Assembly (NCBI GenBank): GCA_028023455.1
Contig: JAQFVV010000030.1
Span: 2,436,501-2,500,500, forward strand
Length of the DNA: 64,000 bases
Reading direction: 5' to 3'
From: Epiperipatus broadwayi
Lineage: Eukaryota > Onychophora > Udeonychophora > Euonychophora > Peripatidae
A program made the position numbers and the translations under genes. Positions 13,217 to 24,817 of the stretch are shown here, one piece after another; position 1 is the stretch's first letter, and every line of letters begins with the position of its first letter. Below the pieces are notes generated by a model that ran no database searches, was not told the DNA's origin, and worked only from the letters and a program-made list of their open reading frames with translations.

Positions 13217-13513
13217 AGCATTTGCTTCAGCTGGATCTCCAGGAATTATTTTCAACTAGCATGACTCATCTCATTATTAATGCTATCGATTTTTTCTCCC
13301 GGGAGCTCGGCTGCAGAAAGCTTCTTCAAAAGGATGCAGCTGTTTGCCAAGGCATTACTAATGTGCAGCAGAGCGGAGCCAAACGAGCTGATATCTATTA
13401 AATTCTCCCAACCTACTTGCTTGGCTATCTCCTCCGGGTACGCATTAAAACAACTTATGACAAGCAACTATTCACCCTATCTCAAATTACTCGAGCTGAA
13501 AGGAAAATAAATT
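13217..13513 (+). other. GC-richer island, candidate exon, pseudo-exon or conserved element
   Basis: This stretch of about 300 bases is clearly richer in G and C than its surroundings. On the plus strand, after a splice-acceptor-like TTGCTTCAG, a frame opens with LDLQELFSTSMTHLIINAI, is broken once by TAA at about codon 57, and continues with YLLGYLLRVRIKTTYDK and LSQITRAERKIN to a stop. The composition is that of a normal globular protein. A second plus frame (76 codons, 13280-13510) and a minus frame (71 codons, 13252-13467) are also open, so frame choice is uncertain. I do not recognise the product. Confidence 0.35.
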
Positions 13514-15019
13514 AAAACTGTCTGACAATAGTCTGATAGCAGAGAACTAATCTGAACAAGGCTGCCACATTTTAATATAAAAAGAAACTTTTTTTTTTTT
13601 TAAAAAAAAAATGCTTTTAGCATTTTTTAAAAAATACTGTTTTATTTTAAAATGAATAAATTACATAACATAAAGTAAATAAATTCATATTTCTCATTAC
13701 CAATGGGGTTTACATTTAAAGATTTTTTTTTTAAAAAAAAAACTGTTATGAAAGAAATATACATTTATGTGTATATGAATATGTAAAGTTTTATATACTA
13801 ATTGAACAAACGTGATCTATAGTTAAACAAGTACGTTGTAAATTATTTTAAATCTTAACGAAACGTTGTGCTTATATATGTATAATGCCGTCATATGCGT
13901 ATTTATTTATTTAAACAATATACACTATTTATAAATGCGAATCCATATATTTATATGTTAATCTTCTATTCATATTATAAGAATTACTTGAATATTAAAT
14001 GTAAATATTAAAAGCTGTGCCTTTATTTTTAAGAATAAAGAGAAGGGCAATACTGATAATGATCAAGAGATGTCATATGATTAATCATCATCATTAGTCA
14101 ACGGTTGAAAGACTACACGTCATCTCCAAACAAAATACCATCTATAAATATTGTTTTAATTACTCTCTAATGATAGATGTCATTTATTCCTGGGGTACTT
14201 GTAATTTACGTGCATGAGACATCTAAATGACTACAAGAAAAAAAAGTCTATGAGTGTACCATGTGATAAAAAAATCCTTGATTAGTCATTTTTGTGATAT
14301 CTGCCTTTAAAAAAAAAGGAAAAAAAAACCCAAAATAACAGGATATTTTTTTTAGGAATATTAGATTGCAAAATACTTGTAATTATTAGCATGTTTTTTT
14401 TTTTTTTTGTCTTATTGGTTTTTATATAGAATATTTTAAATATTAATAATAGATAAGGAGGTAAAATATTCATTCATTTTTCGGTCAATGTCAATAGATC
14501 ATAAGCTTCTTTTATTTTTTAAATACAAATAAGTATTAATTCTGATAAATTTCTTAAAATAAGAACAGAACATAAAATGAACTTTTTTTTTCTCGTCATT
14601 CAAATAATTCTTAAAATTGAGAGTTAATTATCGCAAAATCAAACTGAATTTTGCAACTCAACACTTAAAAAAATATTGTATTTTTTTTTTTTTAAATTTC
14701 GATAAAAATTAAATATCATCTCTTTAATAATTGATTTTGTTAAAATTAATCCTTACTCTCAAGAGTTATTTTTCTTTTGTATATCAATGAAAATATTTTA
14801 TATACATTGTGATGAAGTTTAGATTAGAGAGGTCTGGAAATCAAGATACATAAGCATTATAGAGGTAAATACAGATTTATTTCATTTAAACTACTTTTTT
14901 CTATTATTTTATATTATAGTTGTTAATAAATTTAATATGGTTTAATACTATATTTATTTTACATCGTATAATAAATTAGGATAAATGACGTTCCATTTAA
15001 GGTTGTTTTGAAAGCTTCT
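13514..15019. other. No gene seen
   Basis: Very AT-rich with frequent A and T runs of 8 to 12 bases. No recognised repeat. Confidence 0.5.
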
Positions 15020-17480
15020 AATCATCATCATACTTCAATATTACTAATCCATTACAGAATGAAAGTAGCTTTAAGTTTAATCCAGTTTTTCCAATCCAAG
15101 TCCTTTATTTTCTACATTATACCATCAAGTTGTCTTATTTTATTTATCCATCTCTTTCATGGTCTATTTCTAGGTCTTTTATAACCTGTTGGGATCCAAT
15201 TAAGATTTTATTTGACCATCTATTATCATCTCTTCTAACAATATGTTCAGCTCAACTTTGTTTTAGTGTTTTAATTCTGTCAATGATTTCAATAATGACC
15301 TGTTCGTTCATCCAAGTATTTCATTTTCAAACTCTCTCCAACATACATCTTTCCATTCTTCATTGGATAGTTTTAAATATTTTCTCTGCAGAGATATGTC
15401 CAATTATCAAATACATAAATAAGAACTTTTAAAGCACACAGGCATCCTTTTAATATTAAGTTTTTTCTACAAATGCATTCCACTATCACTTAATTCTATG
15501 ATTAATTTCATACATTATGTTTTCATATGTATTCTTAATCTGGATAAGACATTTGTTGTTAATTTCTTCTAATTCATAATTATTATTCTTTATTTTCATC
15601 TTCTAAGAAAATAAATTGACCAGTTCTCTTTTTGGTATTTATTAATCCTACTTTCTAACTTTCATCTGATAATTCTTACAACATTTCTTAAGATCTGAAA
15701 CATTATTTGCAAAAAACAACTAAATCATCTACAAAATCTAGATGAGCTAAACAATCTTCATATATTTTTATTTTTTCATTGTAAAACTGATGTAAAAAGT
15801 TTTGGAGATATGGAATGACACTGTCATTCATCTTTTCAATGTTAATTCCATATAACCTCATCACTGCTATATCATAGTGGTAAATATTTTTCAAAAAATA
15901 ATATCCTAGATCTATATATTGATGGTTTAAAACTTTAATCACTGTGGAACTGCTTATAGAATCAAATGGCTTTTCATAATCTACAAATACAAAACATAAT
16001 GGCAATTCATACTCATTGGTCCTTCTTATAACTTTCTCAATACATGACTGTGATCCACTGTGCTAAAACTAATCTTAAATCCAGCTTGATCTTTAAGGAG
16101 TTTGACCCAAAATTCCCTGTAAAAGAATTATAACTATCTTATTAAATATTTGTATCGAATGGATAGAATATCAAAAGCTCTATATTTTTTAATATCTTTT
16201 TTATCATCAATCTTAATTATCAATATTATTATTGTATTCTACTAATCATCCACTATATCTTTGTCACTTAAATACTTGATATATAATTTTGTCAACAATT
16301 TTTCTATTTCTTTATCTGCTTCTTTTAAGATGTCAATAATAATTTTATCATTTCTTGGAATGTTTAAACTTCTTCATGCATTCAATAATGCCTCTTCATT
16401 TTAAATACTTAACAATTCAGAATATGTAGTAATTGTAGATGTTTTTTTGTTTGTGCTCATTATTATTACATAATTTTGTTATAGAACTCTTCCACTCATT
16501 TTATGATGTTGTTATTCTTTTTAATAATAGTTCTTTCTTTTCTTCTTATTGCTATAACAACCTTTCTTCCAATACCAAGATGTTGTTTTACAGTTCTGAA
16601 AATTTTATAACCAGTTATATTTGTTTAAATTATAATTAACTCTTTCTCTTGAAATATATATTATCTTTCAGTCAAAATATAATCTAATTTTGTTGTATCT
16701 TCATTCGATTATTTCCATACCCATTTATACTTAGCATTTTTAGTAAAAATTTATGAAGTGCATGCAATACGCAAGTTGCAGAAGCTATAAAAATGAAAAA
16801 TATTAATAACTCAGTTAAGGCTGAGCATTTTTGAGGATCCATGCCTCATAATCATAGCCATATTGAAAACTGTGGTATTTTTTACATTAGACTTAATACA
16901 TGCAAATTAAATGAAAATGAGTTAGGTAGTCCATTTTTTAAAAATATCAAAGCAGGTGTCACATCTGTTTATTGCATTATTATTGCCATTGATAAAATAT
17001 GCCTCTTTTATTTTCCTTTTGCAGTCATTTGTTTCTATACATACAATTTTTGGGTTGGAGGGAATGAAGTCATGGCCAGACTTTTTAGTAAAGAAAAAAA
17101 TTATAATATATATATTTTTTCTCAAATTTCATAAGCTTGGGTTCACTCTCTCATTTCTGTCACTATAACCAATCATTTTCTAAATCTAACACAAAAGGTT
17201 TATATGGAAATTTGTTTGATTATAAATTATATTTAATATCTTTTATTAAATTGAATAACTAATGGCATTCTGTCTGATATATCACCAATTTTTAGAATGT
17301 CATTCTTTTACTTTTATTTATAATGAATCCTACTCCATTTGTACTTTCAATAATTGTGATTTTGTAATAAAGTACATCCCCACTTTTTAAATCAACTTCT
17401 CTTCACTTTTTCTATTTTCACACTTAATCTTCTTCAATTCATATATTTCTTTAAGTGATCTATAAATTGTAGATGATGAA
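15020..17480 (-). pseudogene. RTE non-LTR retrotransposon, decayed minus-strand copy
   Basis: Reading from right to left, pieces match the better RTE copy at 47213-50138. An endonuclease piece lies near 17300-17440 (VLYYK, NGVGFIINK), the endonuclease end near 16650-16720 (KLDYILT), the linker near 16490-16600 (VKQHLGIGRK), and the reverse transcriptase near 15703-16005 (FVDYEKPFDSI, HLDFVDDLVVF). The 3' end is ATGATGATG at 15020. The catalytic F-A-D-D of related copies is F-V-D-D here. Frames shift often. The stretch 16770-17230 does not match the other copy by eye and may be an insertion or strongly diverged. Confidence 0.8.
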
Positions 17481-19480
17481 TAAAAGATTATTACTGATGG
17501 GCAGCCCGAGTTCACGATTAAAGATTTTTAGCGTCTTCTGCTTTTAATTGCTGACTACTTAGTTGATGAATTTAGAGCTTTCTAGGAATAAGTACCCTTA
17601 TTCCTGACAGAGATATTTAAAATGCTGGCTCTGGCTAAGCATTTATCATAAAGCTTGTTGAGGAATTGGCAATCCTCATTGTTTATAACTTACAAGCTTA
17701 AGAGAATAGGGTCATGTGATCTATGACTCTTATTTTGACTACCCTTAATTTAGTTTTGTGTGTCATTATTATAAATATGTAAAAAAATAAATTATTCTCA
17801 CATATTTATACTGCAAAAAAAAAATTACCACAATGACACAAATAATTAAAAATACAGCAAATTGAATTAATAAGCAAAAAAATGAAGTTCATATATTTAA
17901 GTTGAATCTAAAAAGGCAACTGTTGTTATCCCCAAAATAAATCATAAAATCTGAAATAATACATGAGCCAACAATGCAGTCTTGAAATTAACAGCATATC
18001 TTGTGCTTTCACTGAGAAAATGGATATAATCGGATCATACCTAGACAAAAACAAAATTTTTAATTTAGTCTTTCTGTAATATTAATTGCAAAAATTGTTA
18101 GTGGATGTAAGAAATTTATTGACAAAATTTCCACCTCTGCTCATTTGTGCTTGATGGTAATGCAGGGACCAAAAATGCTGTTCAACTTACAGCCCATAAA
18201 TATGAAGTAATCTTAAATTTGGATTGTGATAAGTACTTGACTGTACTGATATTAATAAAAAACTTTTTGAAGCATTAAGCAAGTGTCTACAGATATAAAG
18301 CTGAATTCATCCAAGCTGTTGGGCATGACCATAAAATAAATTATCATAATTCTATTCACGTGGAAGGTTTTAGAATGAAATACAAAGTCACTAAAGAGCA
18401 ACATATAATCCATCAGGAAACACTTGATGTGCTGAATCTTTATATCTGATAGAGATGATGGGTTTAAAAGTGAATATAGTTAATGTGGATTTTGGCTCAG
18501 AAATATAAATATTACAAGTTTCAACAACTTTTGTATGAAATCAAAAGTTATTATAGGTTTGAAGCAGTTTTGAGATATTTTCTGAATCAATTCAGGTGTT
18601 GAATTGGTTGAAAATAGAATTTTGGAAATGGTTTTTTGTTTTGGAATTTAAACTAAAATTAGCATTACTTTTAAATAATCCAAACTCACAATTTCAAAAA
18701 GGAAATCATCTAATTGCAAAAAAATAAAACTATGTTTGTAGGAATGCTAGCTTCTGCAGCCAAACTACATTTATTTATCTAAACTCCAACATGCCAAAAT
18801 ATTTCTGATTGTCATTATTTTGCATGTAAAAAATTGAAGACTTTTTGATTCTTCACGTGGCATTATAACAAAACATGTTCAAATTCAACTTACTGATATG
18901 CTGGGAAATTATCTAGTAAGATCAAAATTGTGTACAATCTACTTTATTAGAACTCTATTAAAAATGTTTTTGTAATTCTTAGATTTATGCAAATTTGATA
19001 ATTTATATAAAAATTGAAATAAATGAAGAACTTGATAAAATCTATCCTATTGATGCTCATTTAAATGACATTTTGTATTTGACTGCATCAGTTTATCATG
19101 AAATCTTAATAGATTTTTATGTATCAACAACAACAATGTTAAACTTCATAACATAAATATTGATGAAATAAAATATACATTGTTGAACATTTATTAGGAT
19201 TATAATCACTACAATTTATTAAATTTAGGTAAATTAACTTGTTGCATTCTCTTTGCCACAACCTATTTTTTATGTGCAATAAGAAATTGGTAATTTCTGT
19301 ACTACAGCTATTAAGCTCCATTTATTAGAATAAATTTACATATTAAAAGGATAATAATAACTGAATAAACATTGATGTATAGATTTAGAATCAAATTCAG
19401 ATAGTTTGATTTTTTTGTAAGACAATCTTCAAAATTCTAATATCAATACTAATATTATTACAATAAACGTCCTATTATTA
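17481..19480. other. No assigned gene
   Basis: 17500-17760 is less AT-rich, with CTTGTTGAGGAATTGGCAATC, and could be an unassigned repeat. 18110-18450 has a gene-like texture, such as CAAGCTGTTGGGCATGACC, but every frame is broken, so at most this is an old decayed coding sequence. I cannot name it. Confidence 0.4.
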
Positions 19481-19481
19481 C

Positions 19482-19518
<37 letters not shown>

Positions 19519-19786
19519 GTTGTTGTTGTTGTTGTAATTCAAATATAATTCAAAAACTTTGCGTGAAAAAATATACTTGTAAAATAATATAGGTGCTATT
19601 GCACCTGAACACAAAGCTATTTTATGCTTAAAACAAAATGCATAATTTGCATATCATTAATTCACTTAGAGCTATGAAGATGAGAGCACGTCTCTTGAAA
19701 GCGCTCGCAGAATAGTATAATTTTCTTTTGTTTTAAGCATAAAATAGCTTTGCGTTCAGGTGCAATAGCGCCTATATTATTTTACA

Positions 19787-19827
<41 letters not shown>
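19481..19827. repeat. (TTA)n microsatellite split by a foldback element
   Basis: TTA repeats at about 19476-19518 and 19786-19827 lie on either side of a foldback element at 19577-19790. A stretch of GTT units (19519-19535) continues the first block. Confidence 0.85.
19577..19790. mobile_element. Short foldback MITE with about 60-bp inverted ends
   Basis: The ends are near-perfect inverted copies: the left reads TGTAAAATAATATAGGTGCT and later AGCTATTTTATGCTTAAAAC; the right reads the reverse complement with two or three mismatches. About 90 bases lie between them, including GAGAGCACGTCTCTTGAAAG. It is too small to code for anything and fits a MITE. No clear target duplication is visible because the flanks are simple repeats. 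Confidence 0.8.
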
Positions 19828-19828
<1 letters not shown>

Positions 19829-21311
19829 TCAAAATAATTATCACTTTTATTATTTAAAAAAGTTATCAATTATTTGCATAAACTTATAAATAAATGAAAA
19901 TTGTAATGTAATCTAATATAAATACTTATTTTATGTGATTTTGCTTCAGAAAATTGATTGATTATACCATCTATATTTAATTATTTAATTTATCCCATAC
20001 AGACATTGACCTTTTAAAATAAATTAACTAAATTTTTTAAAGAGAAAGTTCTCGACTAGCTATACTTAACTCCACTTTTTGGGACTATTAAAAAATGTTT
20101 CTAACACCAGGTTCAATTAGAAAATTAATGAATATTCAAAATTTCTTTAGAAAATATAATTCTTTCTAAATATTAATAAATTTTATAATATATATCTTTC
20201 AAATAAATATTTAACATATGGCCGTTGATTTTTGATTAATAAAATTATTACTTAATGTGAAAACTAAAATATTTGTTAATATTTTAATTGCAGCATTAGT
20301 TAAGAAATTTATTTATATCTTAAATAATTATTCAGATTATCATATATATATATATATATATATATGCCTGTATCTTAAAAGTAAAGTGCACATATTTATA
20401 TAAAAGATTTTCAGCCTTTTGTACATTCCTATGATTAATTTTATATTGTTAAGATTAATTTCATTTTGTTAAATTGTTTTCATGGAACATAATTTAACAA
20501 TTTTTTTTTCGATTATTTTTTCTAATTATGATACCTTGTTTAAATTACTATTTTTTAGTTAAATGAAGTTCTTTAATTAAATTAATGTAAATTTTATATT
20601 GTAATTTTTTTTTAATTCTACGATTTTGATATTAAATTATATTATGCTTAGAGAATGGCAATCAATTACTGATGATGATTAAATACTGATGTAAAATTCT
20701 GATGCCTAATTCCTTAGCTGCCTTTGGAAAGTGAACTTATCATTGGTTAACTGATTTTATTATTTTACAAAAATCTCAAAAGAAATTTTAAGAAAATTTT
20801 AATTATTGTATTTATAATGTAGAAAAGCATTAAAAAATAATTGTCATTGCAAAAATTGATAGAATTTTTCTAAATACATTATTTATGTGTTATAAAAACT
20901 GAAATAAATTTTTTTAGATATAAATCTGTTTTTTTTTTTTTCAATGCTAATTTAAACAAAATTTTTATGTAAATTTATAAGCAAATTTCCATAAATATAC
21001 AAAGTTAATGAATAGAAATTTCTGATTAATGTATAGTAAATATTATGTTATAATCAAACATAAGTTTGAAAAATAATTCTTAAGTTATTTTGGAAAACAG
21101 TCTCAGAAAGACAGTCTTGTTTTTTTAAGAGCATTATTTATTTTTTGTTTTAATGTCATCCGAATGTTGCATGGCAAAAAATAAAGAAACAATTCTCATT
21201 AAAAGTAAATACAGATGGATTAGAAAAATACTTTTTTGCATTCACTTAAGATACATTTTTAATTTACAAGAAATTGTTTCTTATAATATTTAAATGATAT
21301 TATAGATAATT
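19828..21311. other. No gene seen
   Basis: AT-rich DNA with a (TA)12 run near 20341-20365. No recognised repeat or frame. Confidence 0.5.
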
Positions 21312-21319
21312 ATCTAAGA

Positions 21320-22846
21320 CAGCGTTTCCCAACCTGTGGTACGCGTACCACTGGTGGTACGCGAGTTGCTGGTTGATGGTACATGAAAAATAATCAATAA
21401 TGGCGGACATAAAAAATAAAAAAAATTAAATCATAAAAATATATAGAAACGTTTTTTCCTATAATTCATAAAAATTATTTTAATGAATAATATTATACAG
21501 TAAAGTTGTTAATATGTACAGTCGATGATCGAAAATCCAACAATTGATATCGTTTTTTTTTTTTTTTTTTTTGGAGTGCACTTTTAAATTTAGCCGTTAG
21601 CCACCAGTAACTTGAGATGTCGCCGCCACTGTTGTGATAGTGCTACACTCTCATTCACTTCACCACATGGCTTACAAGTGACAGGTTATTGTTTGTGATT
21701 GTATCGTCTTTGTTTATTAAAATTCATTGATCCCTATATAACCTGCTTATTCGAACTTAGACAAGAAGCACAGTTTTTTTTTAAAGACAATCCTTTTGAT
21801 CTCTCTTCGAAATTGTATGATTTTGATTGGCTTCAGGTGCTTGCATATTTATCTGATATTTTTTGCAAATAAATGAACTTAAATTTGACACTTCAGAATA
21901 ACTCGATAACGATCTTTAATGTTAATGATAAAATTGAAAGTATGATTAAGAAATTAGATTTTTGGAAACAGTGTATTGAAAACAATCAACCGGAAGAATT
22001 CGAAACTCTACATATTTTTTTGTTTGAAAATAAGGTTAGTCTGTCTCAACATATACAGAAAATATAATAGCACATTTAACAGGATTAAAATTGTCTTTCA
22101 TGGAATATTTTCCAAAACCCGAAAACACAAATGATAAGTGGATTTCAAATCCCTTCTATGAAGAAAATTTAGAAAAAGATACATCATTATCAATAAAAGA
22201 GAAAGAAAATTTAATTAAATTATCGACACAATCTAATTAATTTTGGTTAAACATTAAAGAATATGAACAGTTTTCTGAGAAAGCTCTTAAATTATTATTA
22301 CCATTTACTAGTATGGAATTAGTAAAAAGAGCTTTTTCTTCATATATATTTTTTTAAAAAAAGTATTGAAACAGATTGAATGCAGCTGTAGACTTAAGGG
22401 TATATCTTGCATCTTCTGAACCAAATTTCAAAAAATTATGTTTTCGAAACAAGCACAAGGATCTCATTAAATTTATTTTATAAAAACATTTGATTATGAT
22501 AAGAAAATATATTAATTGGGTTTTTATAATTTTGTGTTTTTATTAAAACCATTTATTAGTAAATGAAATATGACAAAATAGTAGATAAATATGATACTTT
22601 GAACAAACACATACATATATGTTACAGTGAGTTTATAATCCAGCATGACGTTTAGGCATGTTACGATGTAATTTGTCTCATTATGTGATATGAATACATG
22701 GTCACCCTATAATATGTATAATGCAAATAAAATAACACACTCGCAATAACAAATTTCACAAAATACAATCATTTTTATGAAGTGGTACAATTTAGCATGA
22801 TGTACTACCAAGTGGTACGCGAGCCAAAAAAGGTTGGGAAACGCTG
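21320..22846 (+). mobile_element. hAT DNA transposon, complete ends, internally deleted
   Basis: Perfect 16-bp terminal inverted repeats, CAGCGTTTCCCAACCT at 21320 and its reverse complement ending at 22846, are flanked by identical 8-bp direct repeats ATCTAAGA (21312-21319 and 22847-22854). CAG/CTG ends and 8-bp target duplications are diagnostic of the hAT superfamily. Subterminal GTGGTACGCGAG words repeat at both ends. The element of 1527 bp is too short for a full hAT transposase and holds only a broken C-terminal half, so it is a dead or non-autonomous derivative. Confidence 0.95.
21777..22480 (+). pseudogene. hAT transposase C-terminal half, broken
   Basis: Consecutive frames encode hAT-like segments in the right order: DNPFDLSSKLYDFDWLQVLA and AYLSDIFCK, a stop, then a 64-codon open stretch at 21873-22067 with KLDFWKQCIEN, then FMEYFPKPENTNDKWISNPF, and finally the dimerisation-region pieces KEYEQFSEKALKLLLPFTS, NRLNAAVDLRVYLA and EPNFKKLC. 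Stops and frameshifts separate these pieces and the N-terminal DDE part and BED finger are missing. The style resembles ZBED5/FAM200/SCAND3-like hAT proteins, a family judgement from memory. Confidence 0.8.
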
Positions 22847-22854
22847 ATCTAAGA

Positions 22855-23770
22855 CATAATTAGGAAAGCTAATTAATAAGAAACTACAATCTTTTCTTTG
22901 AACTTAATGTGGAAACCAAAAAATTGTAAATAAAAAATGAAATAAAATATCTATACTGTATTTTAAAACAATTGTGCTGAAATATAAAATTTTATTTTAA
23001 AAATATAACACAAATTAATATAAAAGTATTAATATAGATGTCCTTTACCCAATTAGGATAATCTTAATTTTTAGAAACTGCACACACACATATCTATATA
23101 TTGCTAATAATAATAATTATAGTTTTTAAAATAATATTCATCATAAATTTAAAAAGTCAAACAGAAACAAGTTTTAACCTTAAAATTTAAATTTTATCTA
23201 ATTGTTTTATGATTTTGAATAAAAAAGATTTTGGATAATTTAAATCAATACTTAGTTCTATTCTTTTTTTTAAAAACACAAACAAAAAACAAGATTTGGG
23301 TATATATTGTATATTAAATAATTTTATAAACTTTATCAAATAAATTTTATTTTTGAAAGTAATTTTATTTAATTACTGATTAATAATAAATAAAATGAAG
23401 CCTTTGTTGAATTAAATATTATTTGCTACACAAATGGAATTAAAAAAACTTTAAAATTTTATGTAGGATAACTGTTGAATTATGTTAACAATGAATAATT
23501 TAATTTGTGAGAACATTGTAGCTTTTAGTAAATTATACAATATGCAATTTTAAATTCATTAACATTTTATCTTTTTTGTGCATTTCTAATTGTAAAATAT
23601 TGCATTTATTGAAGTATTCTAATGTAAAAAAATCTGTATACCATCTTTGATTTTCTGGTGTTCATTTCAATATTCACTTTTTGCTTGGAGTAGGCATGAG
23701 CTTAAAACATCTTACATGTTTATAATAGCTAAAAATCACAATAGAAGAGTTTATATATATATATGTCAAA
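22855..23770. other. No gene seen
   Basis: AT-rich DNA. A (TA)6 run lies at 23750-23762 directly before the tRNA-like sequence. Confidence 0.5.
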
Positions 23771-23841
23771 GCGTTGACCAGGAAGCAAATCCGGGCCTGC
23801 TGCTTGGAAGGCAGCTATGCTAACCACTAGGCCACCAATGC
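23771..23841 (-). tRNA. tRNA-Gly(UCC)-like sequence, degenerate
   Basis: On the minus strand a 71-base segment folds like a tRNA: a seven-base acceptor with one A-C mismatch and a terminal G-U, D-arm words GGCCTAGTGGTTAGCATA matching the A box, and an anticodon arm CTGCC-TTCCAAG-CAG with loop anticodon TCC. The T arm is weakened because the invariant TTC is TTT and the stem has a mismatch. The anticodon arm is that of eukaryotic tRNA-Gly(UCC). The T-loop change argues for a pseudogene or an old SINE head and not a working tRNA; no SINE body follows. Confidence 0.6.
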
Positions 23842-24370
23842 TTGACAATAACTGTTTTCACTAAGAATAAAGTAATAGCACTTTATTTTACTAGACTGAG
23901 AAAACAAAAAGAAAAGAGTGAAAAAAAGTAATATTTCATGTTTACTATTTATAAAGAAAGAGAATTAAAACTGAATTAATAAAAAAAAATTTAGTTACAA
24001 GAGAAGATTTTTTTTTCTTTTTTAAAAAAGTTAAATTATTTTATGTTTTAATAATTCTTTTACAAATGTAAAAATATTTTTTAATATATTTAGAAAAAAA
24101 TTATCAGATAAATAAATAATTTTTAAATTGCAAAAAAAGACTAAATAATTTGGTAATAGGGCAATAAAAATATCAATCAGATATTTCTTTGGTTTAACAG
24201 AGAGATCAAAATTTTTGGTAAAACTGACTTTTAGCTACCCGAACCATTCGCCCTCTATTTTTAAAAAACTTAACTACTTTTTCCCCTCTAATAACTGTAT
24301 CCAAATTTAATAAGTGTATGTAACTATATCTAAGTGTAAATGTTAATAAAAAAAAAAAGATAAAAAAAAC

Positions 24371-24434
24371 TTACATTTACGTGCGTATTTTTCACTTATA
24401 GCGGTCTTCGCTGTATATATAACTGTAAATAAAT
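24371..24434 (+). repeat. Left terminal inverted repeat of the Merlin element
   Basis: It matches the reverse complement of 25860-25923 at 63 of 64 positions. It contains CACTTATAGCGGTCTTCGCTG; the right copy has an A at the one differing site. Confidence 0.93.
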
Positions 24435-24817
24435 TAACTATAAATAGAGTGGAGATAGACACAATTAGAAAGATCTAACTTTAATCAGTTTATCTAACAA
24501 GAAATAAACTCTGTCTAAATGGAAATATTAATAAATAAAAAAGGAATAAAACTTACATTTTTATGCGTACTTTTCACTTGGAATGTACATCTAGCGGTCT
24601 TTACTGTATATATAACTATAAATAAAGTATATCTAATTATAAATGTACTTTTTACACGAAGATTAATAAATAAAATGGATGTAAGAAAACTTACTTTTTT
24701 AGGCTCTATTTAGTCTAAGTCCCTGCTGTAAAAATTATGAACTACTGTACTTTTGTCACATGACAAATTCTGAACTACTTTCGCTTTGCCACGTGGAATT
24801 CAGTTTTTTTATAAATA

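Noticed and set aside
16841-17168. Overlapping open frames of 67-97 codons on both strands
   Set aside because: They lie inside the decayed RTE region, lack any domain and overlap each other.
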